Positions 24,436-33,760 of a stretch of DNA of 33,760 nucleotides are shown in pieces. This stretch comes from CATOSD01 sp034422735 (GTDB lineage: Bacteria; Chloroflexota; Dehalococcoidia; Lucifugimonadales; CATOSD01): contig DAOUJL010000058.1 of NCBI GenBank assembly GCA_034422735.1, positions 1 to 33,760 on the forward strand, given 5' to 3'. The translations under genes were made by a program, and so were the position numbers. The notes beneath the pieces are model-generated. The model did no database searches. It was not told the DNA's origin and was given only the letters and a program-made list of their open reading frames with translations. Each line of letters opens with the position of its first letter. Positions within the stretch are counted from its first letter, which is position 1.

Positions 24436-25560
24436 TTACTCTACCGTCGCCACCTCGACTGAGTTTATCGGCGGCAGGTTCTCGACCAGCAGCTCCCAGC
24501 TATCCCCGTCGTCGCGGCTGTAGAAGACCTGCCCCGCCGTGGTGCCGACGTATATGCCGCACGGGTCCAGCGAGTCCGTCGCCATCCCCTCCCGCATCAC
24601 GTGCAGGTAGGCGGGAGGCGCCGGCAGCCCGTTGGTCAGCGCCTCCCAGTCCCGGCCGCCATTGCGCGTCCGATAGACCCGAAACTTGGCGTCGGTCACG
24701 TAGCGCACGTTGCCGCCGATCTCCCCGTCCTCCATCACCTTGTCCTCCGGCACCACGTAGTAGGTGTCCGGATCGCTGGAATGCAGACCGAGCACGAACC
24801 CGAACCGCGACGGCAGCCCGACGGACAGGTCCTCCCAGTTCTCGCCGCCGTTCTCCGACCGGAACACGCCGCAGTGCGTCTGCGTGACCAGCGAACGCGG
24901 CCGCGAAGGGTGCGCTAGCACCTTGTGAGGGCACTGGCCCAATTCAGGAAAGCGCTCTGGCAGGTAGTCGGCGCGAATGCCATTGTTCATCAGCCGCCAA
25001 CTCTCGCCCGCGTCCTCAGTGCCCATCACGCCCACCGCCGATATGCCGACCCACATGCGAGCGTCGTCGTCGGGATCGAGCACGATGCTGTGCAGGCACA
25101 GCCCGCCGAGTCCGCCCCACCACTCCTCACGGGTCGGGTGGTGCGTCAGCCCCACGACCTCCTGCCAGCTCGCGCCGTAGTCGTCGCTGCGAAACAGCGC
25201 CGCCGGGTCTACCCCGGCGAACAGCACTCCAGGCGTCCGATCCCGGCCCGGCTTGATGTGCCATATCTTGCCGACCGTCCGACCGTCGCTCCCCACGAAC
25301 CTGGGTTGCCCGTCCGAACTGCTCCACGTCGCGCCCAGGTCCGGACTGACGCGCATCTCTGGTCCCCAGACGGTGCTGTTGATCGCCGCCAACGTACTGC
25401 CCGTCCTCGCGTCGTAGACCGCGTGGAAGACGTCCTCGCCCTGGCACCCCAGATCGCCTACGTCCCATCGCTCGCGGTCCGCGTCGCCCCTGATCGTCAC
25501 TGTGCCCTTGCGGGTGCCAATCAGCAGCGCCAGCTTCGATCCATTCGTTCTGCTTGCCAT
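24436..25560 (-). CDS. BNR/Asp-box beta-propeller protein
   Basis: A 374-residue protein with six Asp-box repeats (S/T-x-D/N-x-G-x-x-W): SPDLGATW (72-79), SDDYGASW, TEDAGESW, SENGGENW, TRNGGRDW and SRDDGDSW, evenly spaced at roughly 50-60 residues, as in sialidase-like and VPS10/sortilin-like propellers. No signal peptide or catalytic sialidase Arg triad is evident, so calling it an exo-alpha-sialidase or glycosyl hydrolase would be over-annotation. It could be a cytoplasmic binding or enzyme propeller. GGAG and GAGG precede the ATG. The ABM-domain gene lies 25 bases upstream on the same strand and is probably in the same transcript. Confidence 0.8.
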   Translation of the reverse strand: MASRTNGSKLALLIGTRKGTVTIRGDADRERWDVGDLGCQGEDVFHAVYDARTGSTLAAINSTVWGPEMRVSPDLGATWSSSDGQPRFVGSDGRTVGKIWHIKPGRDRTPGVLFAGVDPAALFRSDDYGASWQEVVGLTHHPTREEWWGGLGGLCLHSIVLDPDDDARMWVGISAVGVMGTEDAGESWRLMNNGIRADYLPERFPELGQCPHKVLAHPSRPRSLVTQTHCGVFRSENGGENWEDLSVGLPSRFGFVLGLHSSDPDTYYVVPEDKVMEDGEIGGNVRYVTDAKFRVYRTRNGGRDWEALTNGLPAPPAYLHVMREGMATDSLDPCGIYVGTTAGQVFYSRDDGDSWELLVENLPPINSVEVATVE

Positions 25561-25585
25561 GTCGGGATACCTCGCTCCTGGGCCG

Positions 25586-25924
25586 CTACCAGTTCACCAG
25601 GTGCGGCTTCTGGCTGCGCCAGCCGTCGTCTGACGGGAAGATCGTCGTCATCTCGACGCGCGTCCTGTCGCCGTCGAACCAGTCCTCTACCGTCGAAATC
25701 CACTTCCTGTAGTGGGGAGCGTTCCTGTGCGCCTCCAGCGCCGCGTCGTCCGCGTAGACCTCGTACAGGTGAAAGCGGTTGGGGTCCTCGTTGCTCTGGA
25801 GAATGTCGAAGCGGAAGCACCCCGGCTCGTCCCGCACCGAACCCTGGGCGTCTCCCAGGCTGGCCTCCATGAACTGATCCCTGAACTCCCCCTTGACCTG
25901 GATGGTGACGAATATCGAAATCAT
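25586..25924 (-). CDS. ABM-domain putative monooxygenase (YgiN/LsrG-like)
   Basis: A 112-residue single-domain protein with the ferredoxin-like ABM fold: IFVTIQVKGEFRDQFMEA (strand 1 and helix 1), DEPGCFRFDILQSNEDPNRFHLYEVYADDAALEAHR (strands 2-3 and helix 2), and HYRKW near the end. Such proteins are cofactor-free quinol or heme-degrading monooxygenases or aldehyde isomerases; none can be chosen here. GGAGGAG precedes ATG 25924. A TAGAAT at about 25964-25959 on the minus strand may be the -10 box for this gene and the BNR gene. Confidence 0.8.
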   Translation of the reverse strand: MISIFVTIQVKGEFRDQFMEASLGDAQGSVRDEPGCFRFDILQSNEDPNRFHLYEVYADDAALEAHRNAPHYRKWISTVEDWFDGDRTRVEMTTIFPSDDGWRSQKPHLVNW

Positions 25925-25999
25925 GGCTCCTCCCTGCTGCGACTAAATCCGTTTGGAGATTCTAGCAGCGTCAGTACGTAGGCTTGCTAGGTAGGCCTG

Positions 26000-26063
26000 T
26001 GGACGCGCGCGCCGATTTTGGGCTAGAATCGGCCCGCGTCCGTCGGCTCGCGTTGAGCCGACG
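26000..26063 (+). promoter_or_regulatory. Predicted promoter and 5' hairpin before the DUF1028 gene
   Basis: TGGACG (26000-26005) and TAGAAT (26024-26029) are 18 bases apart. At the expected transcript 5' end lies a perfect 9-bp stem, CGTCGGCTC (26041-26049) and GAGCCGACG (26055-26063), with loop GCGTT. It has no T-run and may protect the RNA end. Confidence 0.4.
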
Positions 26064-26083
26064 AAGGTGTGGACGGAGAATGA

Positions 26084-26806
26084 ATGCGATACTCAATCGG
26101 AATCGACTTCAGCACATTTTCCATCATCGGCCGGTGCGCCCGCAACGGAATGTTGGGCGTGGCGATAACCACCAGCGACCTGTGCGTCGGCTCTCGCTGC
26201 CCCTACGTCGCGCCCGGCATCGGCGCCGTCTCCACGCAGGCGGCCACCGACCCGCGCATCGGGCCGCGGCTGCTGGCGCTGATCGCCGAGGGACGCACGC
26301 CGGACGAGGCCGTTGCCGCCGTCGAGTCCGAGGACGCCCACATCGAACGCAGGCAGATTGGCGCCGTGTCCATCGACGGCAAGTCGTTCGCGAGGACGGG
26401 CGCGCGCAACGGCCCGTGGGCCGGCCACGTCGCCATGCCCGACCACGTCGCCATGGGCAACGGCCTGGCTGGCGAGCGCGTCGTAGAGGCGATGTCGCGC
26501 ACTTTCGTGGAACGCGAGGCCGACGACCTCGAGGAGAGGCTCCTGGCCTCGCTGGAGGCGGGGCAGGAGGCCGGCGGCGAGCGGCGCGACATGACGCCGT
26601 ACCACTCCGCCGGACTGCTGGTCTACGGCAGCGCCAGCTTCTCACGCGTCGATCTGCGAGTCGACGAACACCCGAGTCCGATAGTCGAGCTTCGCCGCGT
26701 CCTCGATCTCTTCAAGCCGAAGATAGACTACTTCGCGCTCAGGGCCGATGACCCCGAGACGGCTCTCGCCCAGGGACCGCCCCCGCCGGCAGATCCCAGT
26801 CAGTAA
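26084..26806 (+). CDS. DUF1028 family protein (Ntn-hydrolase-like)
   Basis: A 240-residue DUF1028 protein. Family signatures are TFSIIGRCARNGMLGVAITTSDLCVGSRCPYV at the start, GIGAVSTQAATDPRIGPR (about 45-62), RRQIGAVSIDGKSFARTG (about 89-106), WAGHVAMPDHVAMGNGLAG (about 112-130) and LLASLEAGQEAGGERRD. DUF1028 has the Ntn-hydrolase fold and is often found with peptide or amide catabolism genes; its reaction is not established. GGAG (26075-26078) lies five bases before the ATG. The ThDP enzyme gene begins 32 bases after the stop, on the same strand. Confidence 0.88.
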   Translation: MRYSIGIDFSTFSIIGRCARNGMLGVAITTSDLCVGSRCPYVAPGIGAVSTQAATDPRIGPRLLALIAEGRTPDEAVAAVESEDAHIERRQIGAVSIDGKSFARTGARNGPWAGHVAMPDHVAMGNGLAGERVVEAMSRTFVEREADDLEERLLASLEAGQEAGGERRDMTPYHSAGLLVYGSASFSRVDLRVDEHPSPIVELRRVLDLFKPKIDYFALRADDPETALAQGPPPPADPSQ

Positions 26807-26838
26807 TCAGCTCCGCCCACTAACGAAAGGAACCGCAG

Positions 26839-28497
26839 ATGATTGGCGCAGACCTTGTAGCTCGAATACTCAAAGAGGAAGGCGTCGACTTCATGGGCGT
26901 CATCCCCATGAACAGGCTGGAAGAGGCGGCGGCCAAGGTCGGCATACGCCCGCTCATCTTCCGCCAGGAGAGGGTCGGCGTGAACCTCGCGGACGGCTAC
27001 AGCCGCGTCACCAACGGCCGCGGCACCGGCGTGTTCGCCATGCAGGCCGGGCCTGGCGCCGAAAACGCCTACGCCGGAGTGGCCCAGGCCTACGCGGACT
27101 CGGTGCCGATTCTGCTGCTGCCCGCCTCGGCGCAACTCGACAGGCACGGCGTGCACCCCACCTTCAGTCCCAATCGCAGCTACGAGCAGGTCACCAAGTG
27201 GTCCGGCCAGGTCTCCGGCGTGGAGAGCATCCCGGAGGTCATGCGCCGAGCCTTCAGCCAGTTGAGGATCGGACGTCCAAGTCCGGTTCTGCTGGATCTG
27301 CCGGGCGACGTGCTGCGCGGCACGGTCCCCGACGGGATGAGCGACTACACGCCGGTAGCGCGTCGGATGTCGGCGGGCGATCCCCAGGACGTCACGACCG
27401 CAGTCCGCATGCTGCTCGGCGCGTCCCGCCCGGTCATACAGGCGGGCCAGGGCGTGCTGTACGCCGAAGCGTGCGACGAGCTGCTGGAGCTTGCGGAGCT
27501 GGTTCGCGCTCCGGTGATGACCACGATGGCCGGAAAGAGCGCCTTCCCGGAGAACCACGAACTCGCGCTGGGCACCCGCTCGGGCACCACTACCGGCTCA
27601 GTCGTCCACTTCCTGGAACGCTGCGACCTCGTGCTAGGCGTCGGTTGCAGCTTCACCCGCATCCACTACGGCGCGGACGCGTTCGACTCCAAGACACTCA
27701 TACACGTCACCAACGACGAGAACGACCTGAACAAGGACTACTCACCCGACCACGCCGTCATCGGGGACGCCAGGCTGGTGCTCCGCCAGTTGATCGACGA
27801 GGCTCGCGCGCAACTCGGCTCGAGCTCCCGCAACGAGCGCGGCGCAGACGACCCTGCGGATGAGATCGCCGCCGTAAAGCGCGACTGGCTCACCGAGTGG
27901 ATGCCCAAGCTCACGTCCGGCGAGCGCCCGCTCAACCCCTACCGCGTAATCTGGGACCTGATGAACACGCTGGACCGCTCCAAGTCCATCGTCACCCACG
28001 ACTCCGGTAGCCCGCGCGACCAGTCCATACCGTTCTTCGAAACGACAACTCCGCGTGGCTTCATCGCCTGGGGCAAGTCCACCCAGCTAGGCTACAGCCT
28101 GGGTCTCGCGATGGGGGCGAAGATGGCGGCTCCAGACAAGCTGTGCGTCAACATCATCGGAGACTACGGATTCGGCATGGTCGGCCTGGACGTCGAGACG
28201 GCCGCGCGAGAGCGAATTCCCATTCTGACCGTCATCCTCAACAACTCAGACATGGGTATCTACGGCCCGGACAGCTTCCCGACGGCCAACGAGCTTTACG
28301 GCACACGCTACACCGGCGGCGACTACGCCAAGGTGGCCGAGGCGATGGGCGCTTACGCCGAGCGGGTCGAAGACCCCGACGAGATAGTGCCATCGATTCT
28401 CAGGGCGAAGAGCGTGATAGAGTCCGGGCAGCCGGCCCTCCTGGAGATGGTGACCGACCCCAAGGAGAAGTCCTTCTCCTACAGGGGCGCCGTCTAG
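26839..28497 (+). CDS. Thiamine-diphosphate-dependent enzyme, acetolactate synthase-like
   Basis: A 552-residue ThDP enzyme with the three-domain plan of the acetolactate synthase/benzoylformate decarboxylase group: N-terminal PYR domain with the cofactor-activating E44 in FRQERVGVNLADGYSRV, central nucleotide-fold domain (about 190-330, RPVIQAGQGVLYAEA) and C-terminal PP domain with the metal-binding motif GDY (441-443) 24 residues before NN (468-469). GDG is the usual form, so Tyr replaces Gly at the third position. It is not obviously the biosynthetic IlvB because no small subunit follows. Decarboxylase, carboligase or sulfoacetaldehyde-type activity are all possible. AAAGGA precedes the ATG. 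Its TAG stop shares the palindrome CTAG with the purQ stop on the opposite strand. Confidence 0.85.
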   Translation: MIGADLVARILKEEGVDFMGVIPMNRLEEAAAKVGIRPLIFRQERVGVNLADGYSRVTNGRGTGVFAMQAGPGAENAYAGVAQAYADSVPILLLPASAQLDRHGVHPTFSPNRSYEQVTKWSGQVSGVESIPEVMRRAFSQLRIGRPSPVLLDLPGDVLRGTVPDGMSDYTPVARRMSAGDPQDVTTAVRMLLGASRPVIQAGQGVLYAEACDELLELAELVRAPVMTTMAGKSAFPENHELALGTRSGTTTGSVVHFLERCDLVLGVGCSFTRIHYGADAFDSKTLIHVTNDENDLNKDYSPDHAVIGDARLVLRQLIDEARAQLGSSSRNERGADDPADEIAAVKRDWLTEWMPKLTSGERPLNPYRVIWDLMNTLDRSKSIVTHDSGSPRDQSIPFFETTTPRGFIAWGKSTQLGYSLGLAMGAKMAAPDKLCVNIIGDYGFGMVGLDVETAARERIPILTVILNNSDMGIYGPDSFPTANELYGTRYTGGDYAKVAEAMGAYAERVEDPDEIVPSILRAKSVIESGQPALLEMVTDPKEKSFSYRGAV

Positions 28498-29192
28498 CCG
28501 GCAGCCGCCCCGTGGGCGATGATGGACTCGAATAGCAGCCTGCCGTCCTCGCCGCCCAACAGCGGCTCGCAGCACCGCTCGGGATGCGGCATCATGCCGA
28601 GCACGTTCCCTCGCTCGTTGACTATGCCGGCGATGTTGCGCAGCGAGCCGTTGGGATTGGCATCGTCGGTCACGGCGCCCGCAGGGTCGCAGTAGCGGAA
28701 GGCAACGCGACCCTGCGACTCCAGGGTGGACAGAGTCGCAGGGTCCGCGAAGTAGTTGCCCTCGCCGTGGGATATGGGAACCCTCAGCACGCGGCCCTCG
28801 GCAATGCCGAGGGTGAACGGCGAGCGCGACCCCTCCGCGCGGAGGTGCACCCACTCGCATCTGAACTGGAGGCTGGCGTTGGGCATGAGCGCGCCGGGCA
28901 GCAGCCCCGCCTCACACAGAATCTGGAAGCCGTTGCAGATGCCGAGCACGGCCCCGCCGTCCGCCGCGAACCGCTTGACCGCGTCCATGACCGGCGAGAA
29001 GCGCGCGATTGCCCCCGGCCTGAGGTAGTCGCCGTAAGAGAACCCTCCCGGCAGGACCACGCAATCCAGCCCCGACAGGTCGCTCTCCTTGTGCCAGACG
29101 TAGCGCACCGGCTGGCCGAGCACACCATCCAGGGCGTGGTAGCAATCAGTGTCGCTCCAGGTGCCGGGGAAGACCACCACTCCGAAGTTCAC
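28494..29192 (-). CDS. purQ: Phosphoribosylformylglycinamidine synthase subunit PurQ (glutaminase)
   Basis: PurQ supplies ammonia from glutamine to PurL in purine synthesis. The class-I glutamine amidotransferase site is complete: nucleophile C86 in GICNGFQ, H203 and E205 in MPHPER, plus VVLPGGFSYGDYLRPGAIA (45-63) and PISHGEGNYF. Length (232) is normal. The GTG start has GGAG four bases upstream. The gene ends in a four-base tail overlap with the ThDP gene. It lies downstream of the YqeY gene with a hairpin repeat in the gap; purS and purL are not in the window. Confidence 0.96.
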   Translation of the reverse strand: MNFGVVVFPGTWSDTDCYHALDGVLGQPVRYVWHKESDLSGLDCVVLPGGFSYGDYLRPGAIARFSPVMDAVKRFAADGGAVLGICNGFQILCEAGLLPGALMPNASLQFRCEWVHLRAEGSRSPFTLGIAEGRVLRVPISHGEGNYFADPATLSTLESQGRVAFRYCDPAGAVTDDANPNGSLRNIAGIVNERGNVLGMMPHPERCCEPLLGGEDGRLLFESIIAHGAAAG

Positions 29193-29201
29193 GTCGCTCC
29201 A

Positions 29202-29241
29202 TCACCCCCATCCTGACCTTCCCTCATCGAGGGGGAAGGGA
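29202..29241 (-). repeat. Dispersed hairpin repeat (reverse orientation)
   Basis: The same element on the minus strand: CCTTCCCCC, loop, then GGGAAGGTCAGGATGGGGGTGAT. It ends ten bases before the purQ start, so it lies in the leader of purQ when read from upstream. Confidence 0.8.
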
Positions 29242-29251
29242 TTTTGGTAGT

Positions 29252-29707
29252 TCAGCCCGCCATACGCCTGAGCGCCGCGGACGCCGCGGCGCTTACCTCG
29301 CGGCCCTCGGCACGACCCCGGACCTGCGGCATCAGCCTGCCCATCACCTTGCCCATGTCGGCCGGACCACTCGCGCCCGAATCCGCTATGGCCTGCTCGA
29401 CGAGATCATCGATCTCCGCTCTCGTCAACTGCTGAGGCAGGTACTCGAGTATTATGGCCAGCTCGTCCTTCTCGCGCTCGACCAGGTCCTGGCGGTTGGC
29501 GCTCTCGTACGCCTCGATGCTGTCGCGGCGCTGCTGAGCCTGGCGGCTCAACACGGCAAGCACACCCTCGTCATCCAGTTCCTTCTGCTGCGAGATCTCG
29601 GCGTTGTGAATCTCAGACCGCAGGTAGCGCAGCACCGAGCGACGTATCGCGTCTTTGGCGCGCATCGCCTGTTTGAGGTCTTCCTGCAATTGTGTTTGTA
29701 TGGGCAT
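29252..29707 (-). CDS. GatB/YqeY domain-containing protein
   Basis: A 151-residue YqeY-type protein, the free-standing relative of the tail domain of GatB, thought to bind tRNA. It starts MPIQTQLQEDLKQAMRAKDAIRRSVLRYLRSEIHNAEI, continues with ELAIILEYLPQQLTRAEID (about 85-103) and ends with GKVMGRLMPQVRGRAEGREVSAAASAAL. ATG 29707 has AGGA upstream and lies 19 bases after the gltX stop; the open frame further upstream overlaps gltX and is not supported. It is probably co-transcribed with gltX, which fits a translation role. Confidence 0.9.
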   Translation of the reverse strand: MPIQTQLQEDLKQAMRAKDAIRRSVLRYLRSEIHNAEISQQKELDDEGVLAVLSRQAQQRRDSIEAYESANRQDLVEREKDELAIILEYLPQQLTRAEIDDLVEQAIADSGASGPADMGKVMGRLMPQVRGRAEGREVSAAASAALRRMAG

Positions 29708-29726
29708 CTGATTTGTCCTGATGGTC

Positions 29727-31223
29727 TCAGTCGGAAGGCATGAGCTGGGCGGATTCATGCTCTGCCAGCCTGTCTATGGCCGCTCTTATATCCCGCAGGG
29801 TGCGCTCGCGGCCCAGCACCTCCATGGTCTCGAAAAGCGGCGGCGCGACGCGCAGGCCCGTCGTGGCGACGCGCAGTGACCCGAAGAGTTGGCCAACCTT
29901 TACATCAAGCTCTTTCGCCAGGTCCCGCAGAGGCTGTTCAAGCGTAGCCGTGCTGAAATCCCCAAGCGGCTCCATCATATCGAGTGCGGCTTCCAACGCC
30001 TGCCTCGTCCGCTCCGGATCCATGCCCTTCTGTACAAGGTCGGCGTTTTCGTAGCTGGGAGCGTCCTTGAAGAAGAAAGACAGTCTCGGCGCCGCCTCGC
30101 TCAGCTCTTTCAGCCGCTCCTGGACTAGCGGCGCCATGGCCAGCACTCGATGCCTGTCCGGCAGTTCCGGAATCTCCGTGGGCGGGTAGCGGCGCCAGTA
30201 GTCGAGTAGCGCGTCGGCGAGTTCCTCGACGCTGAGCATTCGAATGTACGCCCCGTTCATCCAGTTCAGCTTTTCGGTATTGAAGACCGCTCCGGCCTTT
30301 GAGATACGCTCAATCGAGAAGCTGGCGATCAGGTCGGCCCTGGAGATTAAGTCGGTGCGGTCGTCGAGAGACCATCCGAGCAGCGACAGGAAGTTCACCA
30401 TCGTCTGGGGCAGGTAGCCCATCTCGCGGTACTCCAGCACGGAAGCCGCGCCGTGCCTCTTGCCCAGCTTGGTCCTATCGGGAGCGAGAATCATCGGCAG
30501 GTGCGCGAAACGCGGGGCGGCCCAGCCCATGGCCTCGTACAACCGAACGTGGCGCGGCGAGCTGGAGAGCCAGTCATCGCCGCGCATCACGTGGCTGATG
30601 CGCATATGGTGGTCGTCCACGACGTTTGCGAGGTGGTACGTGGGAAAGCCGTTGGAGCGCAGCATTACGAAGTCGTCTATCAGCCGGTTCTCGAAGGTGA
30701 CTTCTCCGTGGATCATGTCCACGAGGGTCGTCGTGCCATCGAGCGGCATCCGGAAGCGCACCACTGCTGGCGCGTCGCTCTCTTCGAGCGCGGCCCGCTC
30801 GCCTGGGTCCAGATCGCGGCAGCGACCATCGTAGCCCGATGAGCCGTCCTGCTGCGTGCGGCTACGCCGAAGCTCGGCAAGCCGTTCCGCTGAGCAGAAG
30901 CAGCGGTACGCGTGCCCGTTGGCGACCAGTTCGTCTGCCGCCTCGTTGTACAACCCCAGTCTCCGGGACTGGTAGTACGGCCCGAACGGCCCGCCAACGT
31001 CTGGGCCTTCGTCCCAGTCCAACCCCAGCCACGAGAGCGCCTCGAGCAGCATATCGATCGAACCTTCCACGTTCCGATTCTGGTCCGTGTCCTCGACACG
31101 AATGATAAAGTCGCCGCCATTACGCCGGGCGAACAGCCAGGTGAAAATCGCGGTTCGAACGTTACCAACGTGCGTTGCTCCTGTGGGACTCGGGGCGTAG
31201 CGCACGCGAATTTTGTCGGTCAT
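29727..31223 (-). CDS. gltX: Glutamyl-tRNA synthetase GltX
   Basis: A class-I synthetase of 498 residues. The HIGH motif appears as H18-V-G-N in SPTGATHVGN and the KMSKS motif as K252-L-G-K-R in DRTKLGKRHG, with Gly in place of the usual Ser. The CFC (about 108-110) and YDGRC segments are the usual zinc-binding region or its remnant. GEVTFENRLIDDFVMLRSNGFPTYHLANVVDDHHMRISHVMRGDDWL is the catalytic core. GAGGAG lies eight bases before the ATG. YqeY follows closely. Whether it also charges tRNA-Gln, as in many bacteria using GatCAB, cannot be told from this window. Confidence 0.97.
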   Translation of the reverse strand: MTDKIRVRYAPSPTGATHVGNVRTAIFTWLFARRNGGDFIIRVEDTDQNRNVEGSIDMLLEALSWLGLDWDEGPDVGGPFGPYYQSRRLGLYNEAADELVANGHAYRCFCSAERLAELRRSRTQQDGSSGYDGRCRDLDPGERAALEESDAPAVVRFRMPLDGTTTLVDMIHGEVTFENRLIDDFVMLRSNGFPTYHLANVVDDHHMRISHVMRGDDWLSSSPRHVRLYEAMGWAAPRFAHLPMILAPDRTKLGKRHGAASVLEYREMGYLPQTMVNFLSLLGWSLDDRTDLISRADLIASFSIERISKAGAVFNTEKLNWMNGAYIRMLSVEELADALLDYWRRYPPTEIPELPDRHRVLAMAPLVQERLKELSEAAPRLSFFFKDAPSYENADLVQKGMDPERTRQALEAALDMMEPLGDFSTATLEQPLRDLAKELDVKVGQLFGSLRVATTGLRVAPPLFETMEVLGRERTLRDIRAAIDRLAEHESAQLMPSD

Positions 31224-31395
31224 GGCTTCTACTCCTCACGGCTATTTTATCACGCCGCGCCAGTTGCGGGGACTGAGACACGCGCGCCACACGCGACCTC
31301 CAATCTTACTCTCTTGCCCGCTGAGAGAGTCGTCGTCGATAAAGACCGGAGTTGACGCACATCTGTTGCCGGCTGCGAATCTGCGGCAAAAGCGC

Positions 31396-31424
31396 TTGAC
31401 GTTCGCCGACTGTGGCCATATAAT
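31396..31424 (+). promoter_or_regulatory. Near-consensus sigma-70 promoter of the 23S rRNA unit
   Basis: TTGACG (31396-31401) and a perfect TATAAT (31419-31424) are 17 bases apart. The start point should be near 31431. It is the strongest promoter visible in the window and points into the 23S gene about 150 bases downstream. Upstream (31240-31395) I see no gene; a second TTGACG at 31352-31357 lacks a good -10 box. Confidence 0.85.
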
Positions 31425-31448
31425 TGGTGTTCCTGCAAAGGCAGTAAC

Positions 31449-31475
31449 ATGAACGAGAACGCAAACGACAACTAG
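31449..31475 (+). CDS. Possible leader peptide MNENANDN
   Basis: A nine-codon frame starts at ATG 31449 and stops at TAG 31473-31475, with AAAGG (31437-31441) seven bases before it. Half its residues are Asn. It lies between the rRNA promoter and an intrinsic terminator, the layout of an attenuation leader, but it may be chance in an AAC-rich segment. CTGC (31433-31436) and GCAG (31441-31444) could pair and partly hide the ribosome site. Confidence 0.25.
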   Translation: MNENANDN

Positions 31476-31494
31476 TCAAAGCGAAATCCCTGGC

Positions 31495-31527
31495 GGCGGC
31501 TGGGGTTACCCAGCCGCCTTTTCTTTT
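31495..31527 (+). terminator. Intrinsic terminator-like hairpin in the rRNA leader
   Basis: GGCGGCTGGG (31495-31504) pairs perfectly with CCCAGCCGCC (31509-31518) around loop GTTA, followed by TTTTCTTTT (31519-31527). It stands between the promoter and the 23S gene. It could end a ~97-base RNA or act as the hairpin part of an antitermination signal. Confidence 0.8.
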
Positions 31528-31538
31528 GCACTTTAACA
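31527..31538 (+). promoter_or_regulatory. boxA antitermination signal
   Basis: TGCACTTTAACA differs at one position from the Escherichia coli rRNA leader boxA TGCTCTTTAACA and is followed by ATTG, as in E. coli (AATT). It lies about 37 bases before the 23S 5' end. NusB/NusE binding here is expected from known rRNA operons. Confidence 0.7.
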
Positions 31539-31575
31539 ATTGAATCCTGTCAAAGAATAAACGAGCCTAATTGTG

Positions 31576-33760
<2,185 letters not shown>

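Noticed and set aside
24436..25560. Sialidase annotation for the Asp-box protein
   Set aside because: Asp boxes alone only indicate a propeller; the Arg triad and secretion signal of sialidases are not evident.
31224..31575. tRNA gene between gltX and 23S
   Set aside because: No cloverleaf with a TTC loop and acceptor stem could be found; the one strong hairpin is a terminator-like structure.

Overview
The window looks like a chromosomal segment of a high-G+C bacterium, most likely a Chloroflexota member close to Dehalococcoidia/SAR202. This rests on three things. It has many amide- and peptide-cleaving hydrolases and a lipoprotein with a Pro/Thr spacer. Its 23S rRNA gene has its own promoter and no 16S gene in front of it. 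A hairpin repeat is scattered through its gene gaps. The assignment is an inference; no marker was searched.

Layout. 1-7006 is a lower-G+C accessory block. It holds the last 30 codons of an IS5-type transposase, a large SNF2-family helicase that has lost its N-terminal lobe at the IS edge, and a 1381-residue sacsin/NOV-like GHKL ATPase coupled to it. The pair resembles a phage-defence module. It ends within a few bases of an orphan MFS transporter tail (7026-7295), so the block probably replaced or split that transporter gene.

7321-10202 (+) carries a promoter, a leader hairpin, a hydantoinase/dihydropyrimidinase and an MmgE/PrpD protein. 10242-17797 (-) carries a lipoprotein and, upstream of it on the same strand, a hydrolase cluster transcribed in the order amidase, D-aminoacylase, two nearly identical M19 dipeptidase-like genes with an altered metal site, and one canonical M19 dipeptidase. 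A hairpin repeat sits in every gap between the last four genes. The enzymes could together release amino acids from amides, N-acyl-D-amino acids and dipeptides, including D-forms; no transporter lies beside them.

17850-22175 is a second accessory stretch. It has a predicted membrane-anchored PIN nuclease with a winged-helix N-terminus, then a Uma2-type nuclease gene between two diverged ~200-bp direct repeats. 22176-29707 is mixed housekeeping and metabolism: a HAD phosphatase with a probable CTG start, mutL, a BNR/Asp-box protein, an ABM monooxygenase, a DUF1028 protein, a ThDP enzyme, purQ and a GatB/YqeY protein. gltX (29727-31223) is followed, on the other strand, by a near-consensus promoter, a mini-ORF, a strong intrinsic terminator, a boxA and the 5' two thirds of a 23S rRNA gene that runs off the window.
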